Notes under the pieces: model-generated
The model's database searches: none
What the model saw: only the letters and a program-made list of their open reading frames with translations
Told to the model about the DNA's origin: nothing
DNA from: Ophthalmolycus amberensis
Taxonomy: Eukaryota > Chordata > Actinopteri > Perciformes > Zoarcidae
Reading direction: 5' to 3'
Assembly (NCBI GenBank): GCA_024529925.1
Contig: JAFEUB010000909.1
Coordinates: 1,023,501-1,087,500 of the forward strand
DNA length: 64,000 bases
Shown here: positions 47,965-59,064 of the stretch, one piece after another
Numbering within the stretch: position 1 is the stretch's first letter
How the letters are laid out: each line of letters opens with the position of its first letter
Position numbers and translations under genes: made by a program

Positions 47965-49979
47965 TTGTCTGCCTGTTCTGTGTCTTTCTCGCAGGTCTTT
48001 TAGCTATAAGCCTGCAGGAAAGCTCCACCCTGTTGCCCCTTGCTAGTTGTATCACTGCTCCAGATACAAGGGCCAGTTAGTGGGTAAGCTCAGGTTACCC
48101 GAGCCACCTACCCTATGGCGCCACAGAGAAACCTGTCCGCACTTAAAAAACAAGCAGCATCATCTAATTTTACATCAAACTTCAAGCTACAGATCTTCTT
48201 TGACTTTTAATTTCCGTTATACTTGCACACACAGGGTCTCAGTCTAGTGTCTTCTTGTCAACAGCTTTATCAACGTCTTTGGTGCAAGACAGTTGAGGTG
48301 AGAGCCGAGAATTTGGCCTTGGAACTATTCACCCATGGTGTTCACATGCCAGACATAAAAACGTCAATTTCAGCAAATTTGGCTTTTGTTCTCGACTGGC
48401 ATGTCTGGTGTGAGCTCCAGCAGGTAGGTACTAACAAGCTAACAACTGCAGCAAATTACCATATTTTTCTTTCTTTCAACATTTTTGAGAGGCTTGTTAG
48501 CTTCATGGGTGGCAGCTCTGAGTGGCATGTGGAACTAATATCCCTTCAACATACCCACCCCCTCCGTAACAAAATAAGTATGTCTGCCAGACTACAGTAT
48601 CCAGACTGAAGCGGCTCCACGTGTGTTATTAGCTACCAGGACGCTATAAAGCTTTACTGGGATGCTCTGTAAAACAACACCTTGGTGGGAAATGCAAACT
48701 ATATGTAATTCACACATTCCAGTTGTATCCCAGGAGCCTGTAGCTGGTAAATGCCAGTCTTGACCGTGATTACTGTAAATTAGACCAAAAGACGTATCAT
48801 ATCATACATACTCTATCTCTCTCTGTATTATCTCCTGTTTGAGACAAGCCAATGTCCCCAAGCTTTTGTAGCAATTGTCCTAGTCTGGACATGGTTTGAG
48901 CTAAATGCTAACATCATCACGCTAACATGCTCACATGGCAATGCTGACATGCTGATGCAAAATATGCTCACCATCATGACATGCAAACATTTGCTGACTA
49001 GCACTGGTCCAAAGACGACAGCTAGCAATTTTGACTTGATGATGGCGCTCGATGAATGAGTTAGGAGATCACAAAATTAATACAATTCATCTTGATTGTA
49101 ATTTATCTTCTCGGGACCATGGATGTCTGCACCAAATAAATCCATCCAATATTCGTCGAGACACTTCAATGAAAACCCAAAATGTCAATGTCATGGTGGC
49201 GCTAGATTTACAGTCAGGGGATCGACAGTCATTAGGATTCATCATCTATGGATTAATGGTTGAGCAAAATTTCAAGGCAATCCATCTCATATTTGTTGAG
49301 ATATTTCAGTCTGGACCAAAGTGTTCGACCGACCAGCCGACAGAGCCATGTATTGTGTGGCTAAAAAAAGATAGGTGCTCTGTACTCTCTTCTCATAGGT
49401 GGCAACAATTCCCATTGTGGTTCTTTTCCTGTTTGTCACTAGACCTGCCATTCATTAATTTCCCCCAGAAATGATCCTGTCTATCATCTGTCTCACACGC
49501 CATACAAAGAGATTGCGATGCTAAAAAGGAGGGCTGGACTGTCTGCGAAGCTGCCAAGAGGCATCTCTTCCCAACGATCTCTTATCTTGACCCGAGGAGT
49601 GGGGCTTACCTGATAATGAAGGACTGAAGTGTAGTTATATGAGCTTTTAAACATAACTCTACGATAGCCAGTCTGAGTGTATCATCCTCCCTGCTGGACA
49701 GAAGCCCATGATTGGATAGAAGTGCATGAGCTGCTCAGATCTTACTGATACCCTGTCTGTATTTCTCTTCAAAGGCGCTGAGGCTAGCTTAAATAACAGC
49801 TCACACATGGATGCATGAAATATAACTCATGTAAACAATAAACATGACATTGTAGCATCTGCAGAAGTGAAATACTCATAAAAGATGATAAACAGTAGGC
49901 TACTCACAGTTTCTCCAAAGCGTAAAGTCCAAAGAAGGATCCATTTCTCAGAACTCGGATTTTGTTGTGGCTCAGTATC
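31672..49979 (-). CDS. adgra2: adgra2 (gpr124), adhesion GPCR A2, exon 1 missing
   Basis: Eighteen minus-strand exons: 49979-49908, 39962-39891, 38984-38913, 38826-38755, 38202-38039, 37634-37421, 37251-37087, 37008-36810, 36716-36567, 36462-36301, 36009-35809, 35664-35475, 34921-34713, 34619-34492, 34405-34282, 34196-34048, 33324-33235 and 33079-31672. All phases agree, giving 1279 residues. Order: four LRRs, LRRCT, Ig-like domain, hormone-receptor motif, GAIN/GPS, 7TM, long cytoplasmic tail ending KSETTV. Family role: plasma-membrane co-receptor that with RECK lets cells respond to Wnt7a/b, needed for brain angiogenesis and, in zebrafish, dorsal-root-ganglion development; the ETTV end binds PDZ proteins. 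The signal peptide and LRRNT exon should lie right of 64000. Nineteen exons in total fits the human gene as I recall it. Confidence 0.95.
34713..36716 (-). CDS. adgra2: adgra2 GAIN domain and GPS
   Basis: Exons 36716-36567, 36462-36301, 36009-35809, 35664-35475 and 34921-34713 encode the helical and beta parts of the GAIN domain (landmarks NSVALASVTLP and TPVIFVGL). The GPS region has GSWSQEGCQL ... MRCSLLSNYAVLQ. The two GPS cysteines and Trp are present, but the cleavage triplet is Leu-Leu-Ser instead of His-Leu-Ser/Thr. Confidence 0.9.
36468..36482 (-). repeat. (TG)n forming the acceptor tract of an adgra2 exon
   Basis: On the minus strand the acceptor of exon 36462-36301 reads (TG)n-TTCCAG, so a short dinucleotide repeat replaces a normal polypyrimidine tract just upstream of the exon. 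Confidence 0.8.
36810..37634 (-). CDS. adgra2: adgra2 Ig-like and hormone-receptor domains
   Basis: Exons 37634-37421 and 37251-37087 encode an Ig-like domain with Cys in LPFHCTA and EWECVVS and a Trp in LHWRHN. Exon 37008-36810 encodes the HormR motif (RHCDRSGNWQEADYSDC). Between them is NNRGEFRWPRTLAG, the place where the human protein, as I recall it, has RGD. Confidence 0.92.
38039..49979 (-). CDS. adgra2: adgra2 LRR and LRRCT exons
   Basis: Four exons of exactly 72 bp (24 residues, phase 2 on both sides), at 49979-49908, 39962-39891, 38984-38913 and 38826-38755, each encode one LRR (ILSHNKI, DLKHNLI, DLSNNRI, NLSGNIV). The exon at 38202-38039 encodes LRRCT (SCDCGLRWVPGYF ... ETLCAYP). 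This one-repeat-per-exon layout is typical of LRR receptors. In ADGRA2 this region and the Ig domain contact RECK. Confidence 0.93.
38985..39890 (-). other. adgra2 intron between LRR exons 2 and 3
   Basis: Bounded by GTAAGTAGAC (donor side, 39890) and CACTTTTAG (acceptor side, 38985). 39300-39700 is more G+C-rich and open on both strands but shows no domain. Nothing else was seen. Confidence 0.6.
40035..40360 (-). repeat. repeat family A, near full-length copy
   Basis: Blocks in order: 'cctaccagcacctagctcac', 'gtttgtttaatccgttc', 'agggccaggctagaag', 'ttgtttccagtcttaatgct', 'aagctaagctaacc', then the terminal arm 'cttctcatctaactctcggc' with 'aagaaggcaaatta'. A (GA)n at about 40272-40288 lies inside. 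The same blocks occur at 56265-56470 and 60195-60540. Confidence 0.75.
41462..41532. repeat. two (GT)n tracts
   Basis: (GT)n at about 41464-41485 and 41512-41531, separated by about 27 bp of unique sequence, within an adgra2 intron. Confidence 0.85.
43773..43791. repeat. G19 homopolymer run
   Basis: Nineteen consecutive G after AAAAAAAAGCAA, intronic in adgra2. The exact length could be a sequencing or assembly estimate. Confidence 0.85.
47932..47960. repeat. (TG)n microsatellite
   Basis: TG repeated about 14 times, preceded by GTATGTGTGTATG, intronic in adgra2. Confidence 0.85.
48865..49350 (+). repeat. repeat family C, dispersed teleost repeat with internal duplication
   Basis: Starts with 'gctaacatcatcacgctaac' style blocks, then two similar units about 150 bp apart. 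Unit 1: 'gatgatggcgctcgatgaa', 'ttaggagatcaca', 'attcatc', 'atccatccaatattcgtcga'. Unit 2: 'tcatggtggcgctaga', 'cagtcaggggatcgacagtc', 'attcatc', 'gcaatccatctcatatttgt'. It ends 'tcagtctggaccaaagtgtt' and 'gaccgaccagccgacagagc'. This is an abundant teleost repeat; no coding sequence is evident. Confidence 0.7.
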
Positions 49980-50554
49980 CTGTAAAAAAGAATCAGTGTT
50001 GTTAGAAATAGTCCCACTGAGAATAAATTGAAGCATATTCTATGGCGCTGAGTTACTATCTTGGACATTAGCTTCACGGAGAGTTTAGGTTTAACCAAAC
50101 ACACAGTGAATGGGTCACAAGAGGAGGATAAGAGCCGAGGGAAATGTCCACTTGGTGCTGCAGTCACACGCCATTATCCTGACCAGAGACATTAGCTTAA
50201 GATGTTTCCAATTAATGTTAAACACAGAATGGGACATCAAGATTAGGAGGGAAGCTGCAATCTTGATAATCATTTCGCATACATTTTTTACATCTAAAGG
50301 ATGTCTTTCCACATCAAACAAATGGCGGCACAGGCCATGTTAATTAGCCCTTTCCCTACTGGCGAATCACTTGGCTTATTGGGGTCTTATCAGACCTGAA
50401 GGCAGAGGAACACAAAACACACTGGAAGTAAAGTTGAGATTGCTTTGTCTGGCAAGGGATCATGGGAAATGTATATTTATAGTACGGTAATCACATAGCT
50501 GTGAGGGACTTGCCATTGTCAAAGTCAGTTAGGATAGACCTTTCCTTTTTAAAG

Positions 50555-50690
50555 AATGGTTTGACTTTTGGGGAAATACGTTCATTCGCTTTCTTGCCGA
50601 GAGTTAGATGAGAAGGTCCATACCAATCTTATGTCTGTATGCTAAATATGAAGCTACAGCTAACAGGTGGGTAAAAAGCTTACCGACATA
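50555..50690 (+). repeat. repeat family A, left-arm fragment
   Basis: 'gtttgacttttggggaaata' then 'tcgctttcttgccgagagtt' and 'agatgagaagg', followed by 'taaatatgaagctacagcta'. This is the reverse complement of the arm seen at 40300-40350, showing that the family has inverted ends. Confidence 0.7.
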
Positions 50691-51439
50691 TTAAAGAGTA
50701 ACGTAAGACCCCCTGAAATTGTCTTTGATGATCTCCAGCTTCATGTTAAGTTACTCTTGAACAACCTCTGCCGGGTCTTTTTCACAACTGTCGAAGAACA
50801 AAACAGCATCCATCACTTTGTTTGAGTCCCTGTGGACGGTTTTCATATTCCAACCGAGCCTCCTACAAAATATTGTGTACTGTATATTGATTTACTCTAC
50901 CAAATACTATTTGAAGAAAACATAACTGTCGCCTGGAATGCGTTTACTGGCAACGTTTTTTTTTCAAATTCAGGAGGTGTGACGTTGTTGAAGGGAGGAG
51001 GTCAGGGGAGGATGGTTGGGCCTACAAAGCACATAATGTTGGCACCAGAGACTGGGGTTTGCATTGTGCATCCCATGTGTTGTTAAGTTTAGGCCACTAA
51101 AGTCCCTTTGATATTGCAGATTTCTTGTGAATGAACATGCTTTTGGGGAAACAGGGTTCAATGTTTACGCAACCTTCCCTGTGGAGCTACAGACCTGCCG
51201 ACGTCCCCACGAGCAAGAGCTCCGGGTGCAGCAGGAGCCCTGCTCTGGCGACAGCCCGCCATCATTAACACACCCTTCGGTTTCACATCATCTCCGCCTC
51301 TACCACATGGTGCTTATTGGGCTGTTTGCAACATTAAGTGGGTTCTTAATCGAGAGAGTGGAGCTGTGTGAACGCCTTTAAAAGTGGGAGCGGACTGTGA
51401 ACAGTCTGTGAGATTTACAGATTCAGCAGCAGCAGTCAT

Positions 51440-51456
51440 CCCCCCCCCCCCCCCCC
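51440..51456. repeat. C17 homopolymer run
   Basis: Seventeen C in a row after GCAGTCAT. On the transcribed (minus) strand of adgra2 this is a G17 run. Confidence 0.85.
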
Positions 51457-52774
51457 GCTTCCTGCCACATCAATAAAAACACCGCCTTCAGCTCTGCACC
51501 TTCCAACTCACTTAATGACCAGATTTAATCATCCGGTCTTGGTATACAGGGACAAAGTGGCCTGACTTACTTCTTCACTTCAGTAACTTTACTGACAGCC
51601 ACAATTACCAGGACGAGTTGAAGACAGAAAAGGAGCAAACAAATGGAAAGTAAATCTTCTGCTTCTGGACACCTCAGTCAATATCTTCCTACAATTATCC
51701 TCTAAAATTAGAAACGAGGGAAATGTATTTAAACGGAGAGGCAATCAAGAGACGAGAGCTGCTCCACTGATAATGACTATAATACTGAAACCAAGGCCAC
51801 TTTTACTGTTTTACTGCATTTAAACCACAATCATCTGTATTTTAGGATTTGCTGTGAAAATGTACAGCATCAATGGAATTACTATCACAAACTCCACTCT
51901 CATTTCCAAACTTGAAGCCTCAGAAATTGACAGCCTTATTTTTAGCTTCAGAAACAAAATTAAAAACATGTCATGTTCACACATCCACACTGAATTGTTG
52001 AAATAAATCACGGTTATTAAATCAAGACCTTCTTTGAAGTGGTTGTGAGGCAAGAGCGGAGTTAGTCGTCTTGTGGTGTAGCCTGTATTTGAACCTATGA
52101 CTTCTGGACCTTAAGGTCTCTCGCTTGACTTTGGGCACAGTATCTCTGGTGTAAACTGGATGCAGCCCTCAGATGAAAGCTACAGAAGATCCGGAAGTGC
52201 CTGAATAATTCAATACAGATAGGAGAGGAGAAAGTCACATCTGGCAAACAAGCAAGCCATTTAATTCAACGCAGCCAGTTTAGATCCAGATTTTTTTTGA
52301 CGAAGCCTAAACAGAAAAAAAACATTAGTCAGGGAACAGTGTGTTTATGTGTGCATAATTCTTCAGCGTGCTGATATCAATGCATTTTCAATGAGAACAA
52401 AACACATAGACCTCATTTTATAACCTATACTTGTGTTTATTTGTATATTATATATAAAAAATTTAATTCACATGTAGCATCCTATCACAAAAACCCACAT
52501 TTGTCTCAAGTTACGACATTTCAACACACCATATTTCAATTTGCATGCTCCTCTGTACACCACGACTTGAAAGCTGACTTTCACAAATGAACAAAGACCA
52601 CAAAATGCGCTAACTGAAAGCCTCCCACAGACAACAAAAGGCACAGATTTCCAGGAACGCAGGGGAGTTGCAGAGGCTGGACACTGGTGTATAATCCCCG
52701 AAGCCTGATGTTTGGAGCACAGTTGTAGTGAAGGACATTGTTCTTTCATAAACAATACAGAAAGTACAACTCTG

Positions 52775-52799
52775 AGAAAGAGAGAGAGAGAGAGAGAGG
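52775..52799. repeat. (AG)n microsatellite
   Basis: A GA dinucleotide run of about 24 bp within adgra2 intron 1. Confidence 0.85.
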
Positions 52800-53300
52800 C
52801 AGAACTCTGTAAACAGACAGAAATAGTCAGCGTTCCCATCAGGCTAAACAGGAAACCCAGCCAATTAGCTGTTTATTCAGAACCCGGTTTCAGAGGTCAG
52901 GGGTTGTAGAGAGAGCACTTCCCGGGCAGCCATCAGACAGATGGAGCAGTGTCTGGAGGCAGGTGATAGCTGAGGCATATGAGAGTGCGTCACTTCATCA
53001 CCGGAGTATACAAAGGTTACCAGAGCTTTACAAGCAAAGAAGATGAGGCATAGAGGTTCACTACTTGGAGGCCTGGCGTCTGCTCTGTATTGCTACTTAG
53101 GATTTACTGTAACCAGTAGCTTCTTTTCCTTTTGCATAAGTGACAGATCAAATGGCAGATTGAATTAATCTGCTTTCAAGAGCAATAACTGTATGGTGCA
53201 TGGCACGACAGTGTGATAACTCAGTCCAGACTGGGGATGGCATCTCTCATTCAGTTAACCCTTTCAGACCACAAAGGCCTCTGAGAAATCAGATGGGCTA

Positions 53301-53322
53301 ATTTAATCTAATCTAATCTATG
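53301..53322. repeat. (TAATC)n LINE-tail-like tract
   Basis: 'taatctaatctaatcta' matches the tail unit of the LINE 3' ends at 5231-5414 and 60681-60894, but no 3' UTR is attached. It may be a relic tail. Confidence 0.5.
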
Positions 53323-56212
53323 GAAGAAGAAAAACAACAACAAACAACAACCAGGGCCACATGTCAGACTCCAGGATCCCATTCACTCATTTCATCTAAT
53401 CAATTTAAATGAAGTTCAAAAAGCAAGGAGGTCATTTGAAAAGAGTCAGGTCAAACAGAAGCACAGACACCAGCCCTTCCCTTGTGTTAAACAGGGTCAG
53501 TAAAAGCACAGAAGACATGGAAAGCAAATATATATCAACACTTCACTTCATGTGCTGCTGGGTTTTATATTCTCTAAAACTCTGACGTGAAAATGAATAC
53601 CGTACATACACAAATTTTAGAATGGAATTGTGTTTTACTACAAAAGTTCAAACAATGAAATATCTTTTACAATGACATATATCCGAAGTGCTCTTATGCA
53701 TTGAAGATCTCCTGCATCCCCTTAACCCAGATGTTGGCAGAGATCTATCCAAACAAATATCGATGGCCGAAGAGCAAAACCTCCTATCTGAAAAATGCCT
53801 GGATCATTTTGCAGATAGGATCTTTGCAATCTTTCCATCATTTGGTGCAAGTTGGAAGAGGTTCGACAAACTTATGCTCTAAATTAAGTTTCAATAAAGG
53901 GCGGGATTATTTTAAAACAGACTGAATATGAACTGCCTTCTTTGTTCTCATCATCCAAAATGAAATCCGGCAATCAGAAAATTCTGCAGATAGGAGGTTT
54001 TGTGCTTTGGCCCTCGATATGGTGTTTTCAAAGCAAACTTGATCTATTTGTGCAAACACACGCATATGAGAAATGCAATTTTTTTTTGGTACATAAAAAA
54101 GTACGACTGCTACGAGTATGCTTGATGTGCCAGAATCAAATGCTTTAGCTCAGTGTTAGCTTATGGTTCTCCTTGGTGCGTGACAGAGTGTGAAAAAGTA
54201 AAAACCATACAAAGAGTCTTGTCTAGTTAACCACAGCAGCTCCTCCTTGCGTCGTGCCACTCACTTTGTTGGTTTGCTCAATTTGCTTCCTAAACCCACA
54301 AAGCCTTTGAGGGCCACACAGGGGCGAATCATATTTGCTCACTGATTTACTTCCGCTCTTCCCACTGACTCCTAACTGGAAGCGAGGCCGTGTCGCTGTA
54401 GCATACTGCCTCAGGTCTGGGGGAAGGCCGGATGTGTGTGTGTTTGTCCAAGTCCGTACCTGTGTGTGTTGTAAACTGTAGCTGTCTGTCAAAAAGCAGC
54501 ATGCTTCCAACAGCTGCTTTTGGTTTTGGGTCATTGTCAACCAATCATTTCACTGAGGAATCGTCTCTGTGGTGGAGCTGGGAAGGCTTGCTGTGCGGTG
54601 TACGACACCAACACAGACGGCAGCTGAACAGTGTCCTTTCAGCTTTCCAGATTGCAGCCTGGTGCAGAGGGACAGCGAGAGAAAACCGTCCTGTCCTAAC
54701 CACAGCTAGAATGCTGCAAACCCAAACTCAACAGGATGTCCCGTTCACAGTCGGCTACCACCAAAGGTTTCGTGTTAATATCTTTGCACCCTTCATCCCT
54801 TCTCCCTACTAGACAACACTTAAATCTTGTTTTTTTTTCACAAGTGGGAAGCATACAGGAAATGCTGCATCCTGGTTTGGCATTTAGTTCAAGACATGAA
54901 TGTGATGCATCCGAGTGAAAAGCGCTGATTCCAATTGGCCTCTGTTGCCCTGTAAATATTCAGGCATGCTGGACTCAGACAGTGAGCTCTAGCTGCAGGC
55001 CTCTACAGCAAACCCCAAACAGAATAAGAGTCTTAAGGAAGGATTTATATTTAATAAGAATTCATCTGCAGGCTAAACTGCCTGCACTTATTACTATGTA
55101 TTATTCTTTTTAATAATATCTACGTTTCATTTTGAATACAGAGCATTTCTGCAGCATCACCAGCGAAACAACTGGAGCTTCTGCAGTGTGACTGGATGTT
55201 GGTGATTGATAAAACAGTGTGCAGAGTGCTGTTTAGACGCTGCACCTCATGTCCCAGCCCCGAGCGTTGATCAAGCGCTTCAAGGCCAACAGAGACAGAA
55301 GGACGCAGGTTCAGCGTGACAAAGACAGTCAAAACAACCCGATGGACCACTGTGTAAACATCATTTAACTTTGGATAGGTCTCCTACCCTCGAGGACCAC
55401 ACGCAAGGTGAAAGACAAGTACCCTTAAAAGAGGTTGGTAATGTGCCATAAATCTAGTCCCAAATCGTAGACCACTGGGAGCCAGATAATGAGAGTTCTT
55501 ATTGAATTAAGCCTGGTTTAATTAGCATGCTGACTTGATAATGCACAAGCTGGTGTGTACAGCAGTGCTTAAGTTCATATAAATAGAAAATAAAATAATT
55601 TAGCCGAGAGGGAATTTTCCTTAGAGGTAAATAAATTCAGCTGAAAGCAATACGATTATGCACTTTTACAATGACGGCACAGCATTGTGTGTGAGCACTT
55701 TGATTTGTGTATGTTACAGCCGAGAACACTTTCATACAAAACCATCAGCGTTTTACTGCATTTTCCCTCTTTGCTTTCCATTTGAGCAGCTTTCTTCCCA
55801 CCAGAGTTGCATTTCAAGTATCCTGGCTGCTCACAGAGGAGAACTAAGTGGACATGGCAGCATTTCTCTTTATATACACATCACACACATTGCAATCGGA
55901 GTAATGAGAACAGACGTAGTGGATCAACAAAATATTGTGGTTGAACCAAAACGATGGATTAAAAACAGTATTACTTAATTTGTCTGTTACTAGTTTTTCC
56001 GAAGGCCGATGTAACTCCATCCAAACGCCAGGTCTAATAGATCAAAAGCCATTTTGACATTGCTCTGCAGTTCAGGCTCACAGACACAGAGCTGGCCTCA
56101 ATCAAAGAGTTTCATTTCAGAGTGAGTTATAAGCTGAGGGTACGACTGTAAGAAAGGATAATATGATCATACCTGTGTTATGACTCTAGGCTATTAAAAT
56201 GTTGTTTGTGGT

Positions 56213-56255
56213 ACAATACAATACAAATACAATACAAATACAATACAAATACATA
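56213..56255. repeat. short minisatellite (AATACAA / ATACAAATACA units)
   Basis: Four or so near-identical units of 'caatacaaata' in tandem, within adgra2 intron 1. Confidence 0.8.
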
Positions 56256-56264
56256 CTTTCAGCC

Positions 56265-56470
56265 GAGAGTTAGTTGAGAACAACAATAACTCCCCATAAA
56301 ACCACAAATAGTTTTTACACTTTTGTTTTTTTTCAAATTAAAAAAGTGAGTTACGGCGTGTTAGAGAGCTTTACAGGTGCTGGTGGGAGGATTTAGTTAC
56401 CCGTTTGGACAGATCCAGGCTGGCTGTTTCCCAGTTTTCCTCCTTATGCTAATCTATCAAAAATAATGGG
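56265..56470 (+). repeat. repeat family A, internal copy
   Basis: 'gccgagagttagttgaga', 'ccccataaaaccacaaatag', 'tttttacacttttgtttttt', 'gagctttacaggtgctggtg', 'gacagatccaggctggctgt' and 'ccttatgctaatc' are the reverse-complement order of the copy at 40035-40360. Both termini are lost. Confidence 0.65.
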
Positions 56471-56913
56471 TTCTGGGGTCAAAGGTAGCGCATGTGATAT
56501 GCAAATATTTGAATCCAAGTCTAGAGGTAAACCAGCTTCAAAATAAAAAGAATGAGTGCAGCATGCACTATTAAGTGTATTCACGTTGAGTTAAGATATC
56601 TATTGTATGGAACTTCTTTAAAAGTTTCAATGATAGGCAGCAGTCTAACACTTACACACAACCCCTTGCTGAGTCGGGGCTCCTGTGGCGACAGACTGGC
56701 AGCAGTAATTAGTGTGGACCTTCATTAGTGGCTGAGAATTCTGGGTCATGACATGTCACAGGATGTGTGTCTATGTGTGTGTGTCACTGGTTCATGCTCT
56801 CGTCTGATGGTAATATGGTGCATACCTTTTGTTACAGGATTTCACAATCACTAATTAAAGACTTTCAACAAATGTATACAATATGTACGCATTACAAACT
56901 ATGTTTCCACTAC

Positions 56914-57080
56914 AGGTTGATACATTTATCGGTTTAGCCAATTAATCAGCAGTGAAAGGAGGTTTTACAAACTAAATGTTGGGCATAAATGCACAACAGA
57001 CATTAAATTATGTTATGCTATCGGATTTTTCCTGCTCCAAACTATCGTTATTTATTGGCCTTTGAAAAATCGGTCAACCT
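56914..57080. mobile_element. short MITE with 'aggttga' ends
   Basis: The left end 'aggttgatacatttatcgg' and right end 'gaaaaatcggtcaacct' are imperfect inverted repeats 167 bp apart, with further 'ctatcg' motifs inside. They resemble a teleost hAT-type MITE that begins 'agaggtcgaccgatat'. Confidence 0.55.
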
Positions 57081-58731
57081 CTAGTTTTAACACAAATAGG
57101 CCTTGTGACCTGACATAGTAGCTTATTCATGTGTCCCAGTAAACCATGTCAGTGTGACGGCGAGGCAGTGTGCACGATACCGGGACCCTGAAACAGCTAA
57201 AAGGAATAAAGCCATCATTGACTTTATTATTTACGCCTGTGCTTTTGCTTGCGGTATTTGTTGAAATGTGTTCAGTATAAAAGGCTATTGCTGCTATTAC
57301 TGCTGAATGCCTGCCGTAATAAAAGTTGGTGGTCTGCGTAAACACCATGCACAACGATGGTAAGTCTAAACCAAAAACTAGCATATCTCACACTTTGTTT
57401 AAAAATGTTAAATATGAAGAGATTGTTGTTTTTGTCTGAAATTGCCTGTGCTGTGATTCATTATAGTCGTTTTTCAGTTATTTCAGTAGTGTCACTGTAT
57501 TTGGCAGTCTGGAATCCAAAGGCATGAAATAATCTGTAGTTAAATTTGAATGGAAGATAACATATTTTGGGTGAAGTGTTTAATTTAGTCTCTGTCTGAG
57601 GTTTGGCCGGACAAAGTGTGGCTTTTTTTGTGTTTATAGTTTTGGGAAAGTAAATTGTCATTTCGGGAAATTTGTGTAAGTGGGGTACCACAAAAATGAA
57701 CAAAAATTTCATATTGGCCAGTCTGTGTCAACCAACCCCAATATAATGAATGTGTGGCAGATGGTTTGATCGTATAGTATATATTTGCTACTGTGCTGGT
57801 TGTGCATGAGATGATTAATTAAATTCTCATTCATTTCATGGTATGAAAATTATCCAATTTAACGACATTCAAGTTCACACATTCGTGATTGTTGACAGTT
57901 TTTGTGTCAGGCTTCAAAAGCCTGCATCAGTTGAACCCAACCCTCGTCTCTCAGTCCCTCTCTTGCTAATGGACACTTTTGCAGAGACATGAAGAGGAAA
58001 GTTGAGGGAGGAGGAATGAAAGAGAGCATAAGCAGAGAGATCTCTCAGACTGGGAGGTGGCTGTGTCATCTTTGTTACAATAAAGTACTTTATAAGAGTC
58101 CTCCAGACTGTGGCCTGCACTATTCAGCGCTTGGGTCTGTCCAAATAGCTTAACCCTTTCGTTGTAAAAAGATGGAGAGCCACCTAGCCGGAGGTCCCGG
58201 GAGCCCCTTGCATGCTGAGCCTGTCCTCAGAGAGTCACGGCACTGAGTGCAACTGAGAGACTAAATGTCCTCGAGCACAACAGGCACTTTAACAGCAAAT
58301 GCATGTCAAGATGTGAATGTGCCCATTGTGCCCGACCCACCGGAGGGCTTATAGCAGCCACCAGGGAACGCTGCCAAGCTACAAGCACCATTTACCGCCT
58401 GTCATGGAAAGGAGCATCCATGTAATTGCATGCAAAATGTTGTTTTTTTCGTGAAATCATTTTTGTGAAATCTGATTGAGTAATTCAGTCATCAAACAGG
58501 GAGAGGAGGGCAAGAGCAGCCACATTTAGGAGTGGAAGAGATTCTTGTTATACATGTTAAAGCGACAAATAAATGAGTTGCATTACTTTGCTTTGTGGTC
58601 CGACTTTTTCCTGCCTTGAGGCTAGATAAGGGGAGTGAGCTCCTGCATTTGATATGTGCAACCACTTATTATAGAGTATACTGCATTGTGCTTGGGTTAC
58701 CAGGCTGGGAGTAAGGCTTTGTGGTTTGTGG

Positions 58732-58732
<1 letters not shown>

Positions 58733-58779
<47 letters not shown>
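58733..58779. repeat. (TG)n microsatellite, about 47 bp
   Basis: Uninterrupted TG repeat ending GCGTGCAG, in adgra2 intron 1. Confidence 0.95.
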
Positions 58780-58782
<3 letters not shown>

Positions 58783-59018
58783 CAGATTTTGGTGCACAAG
58801 TGTGTGACCTATCGGATTTATTTATACGGAAAGTGTGCATGTTTAACTCAACGTTTGCATGTGTGTGTGCACAAGTGGTCCGAAAACTACTGGTCTAAAA
58901 TTAAAATCGGGGTTTTTGAAATGTCTCTAATTAGAGAGGGGAGGACTGAAGCCTATTTTGAGAGCTGTGGCCATGCACGCCCTTCCCATATGTTGTGTGT
59001 GTGCACAGGCAAAGGGGC

Positions 59019-59020
<2 letters not shown>

Positions 59021-59057
<37 letters not shown>
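59021..59057. repeat. (AC)n microsatellite, about 37 bp
   Basis: Uninterrupted AC repeat about 240 bp after the (TG)n at 58733, in the opposite sense. Confidence 0.95.

Positions 59058-59064
<7 letters not shown>

Larger units (their letters stand above)
39963..49907 (-). other. adgra2 intron between LRR exons 1 and 2 (9.9 kb)
   Basis: No coding exon found. It holds a repeat A copy (40035-40360), (GT)n tracts at 41462-41486 and 41511-41532, a G19 run at 43773-43791, a TCCC/TC-rich tract at about 45840-45880, (TG)n at about 47930-47960 and repeat C at 48865-49350. The rest is unremarkable; 42604-42891 is an open frame of 95 codons with no recognisable similarity. Confidence 0.65.

Noticed and set aside
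50970..51161. Minus-strand frame considered as adgra2 exon 1
   Set aside because: No signal peptide, no LRRNT cysteine pattern and no phase-2 donor at its end.
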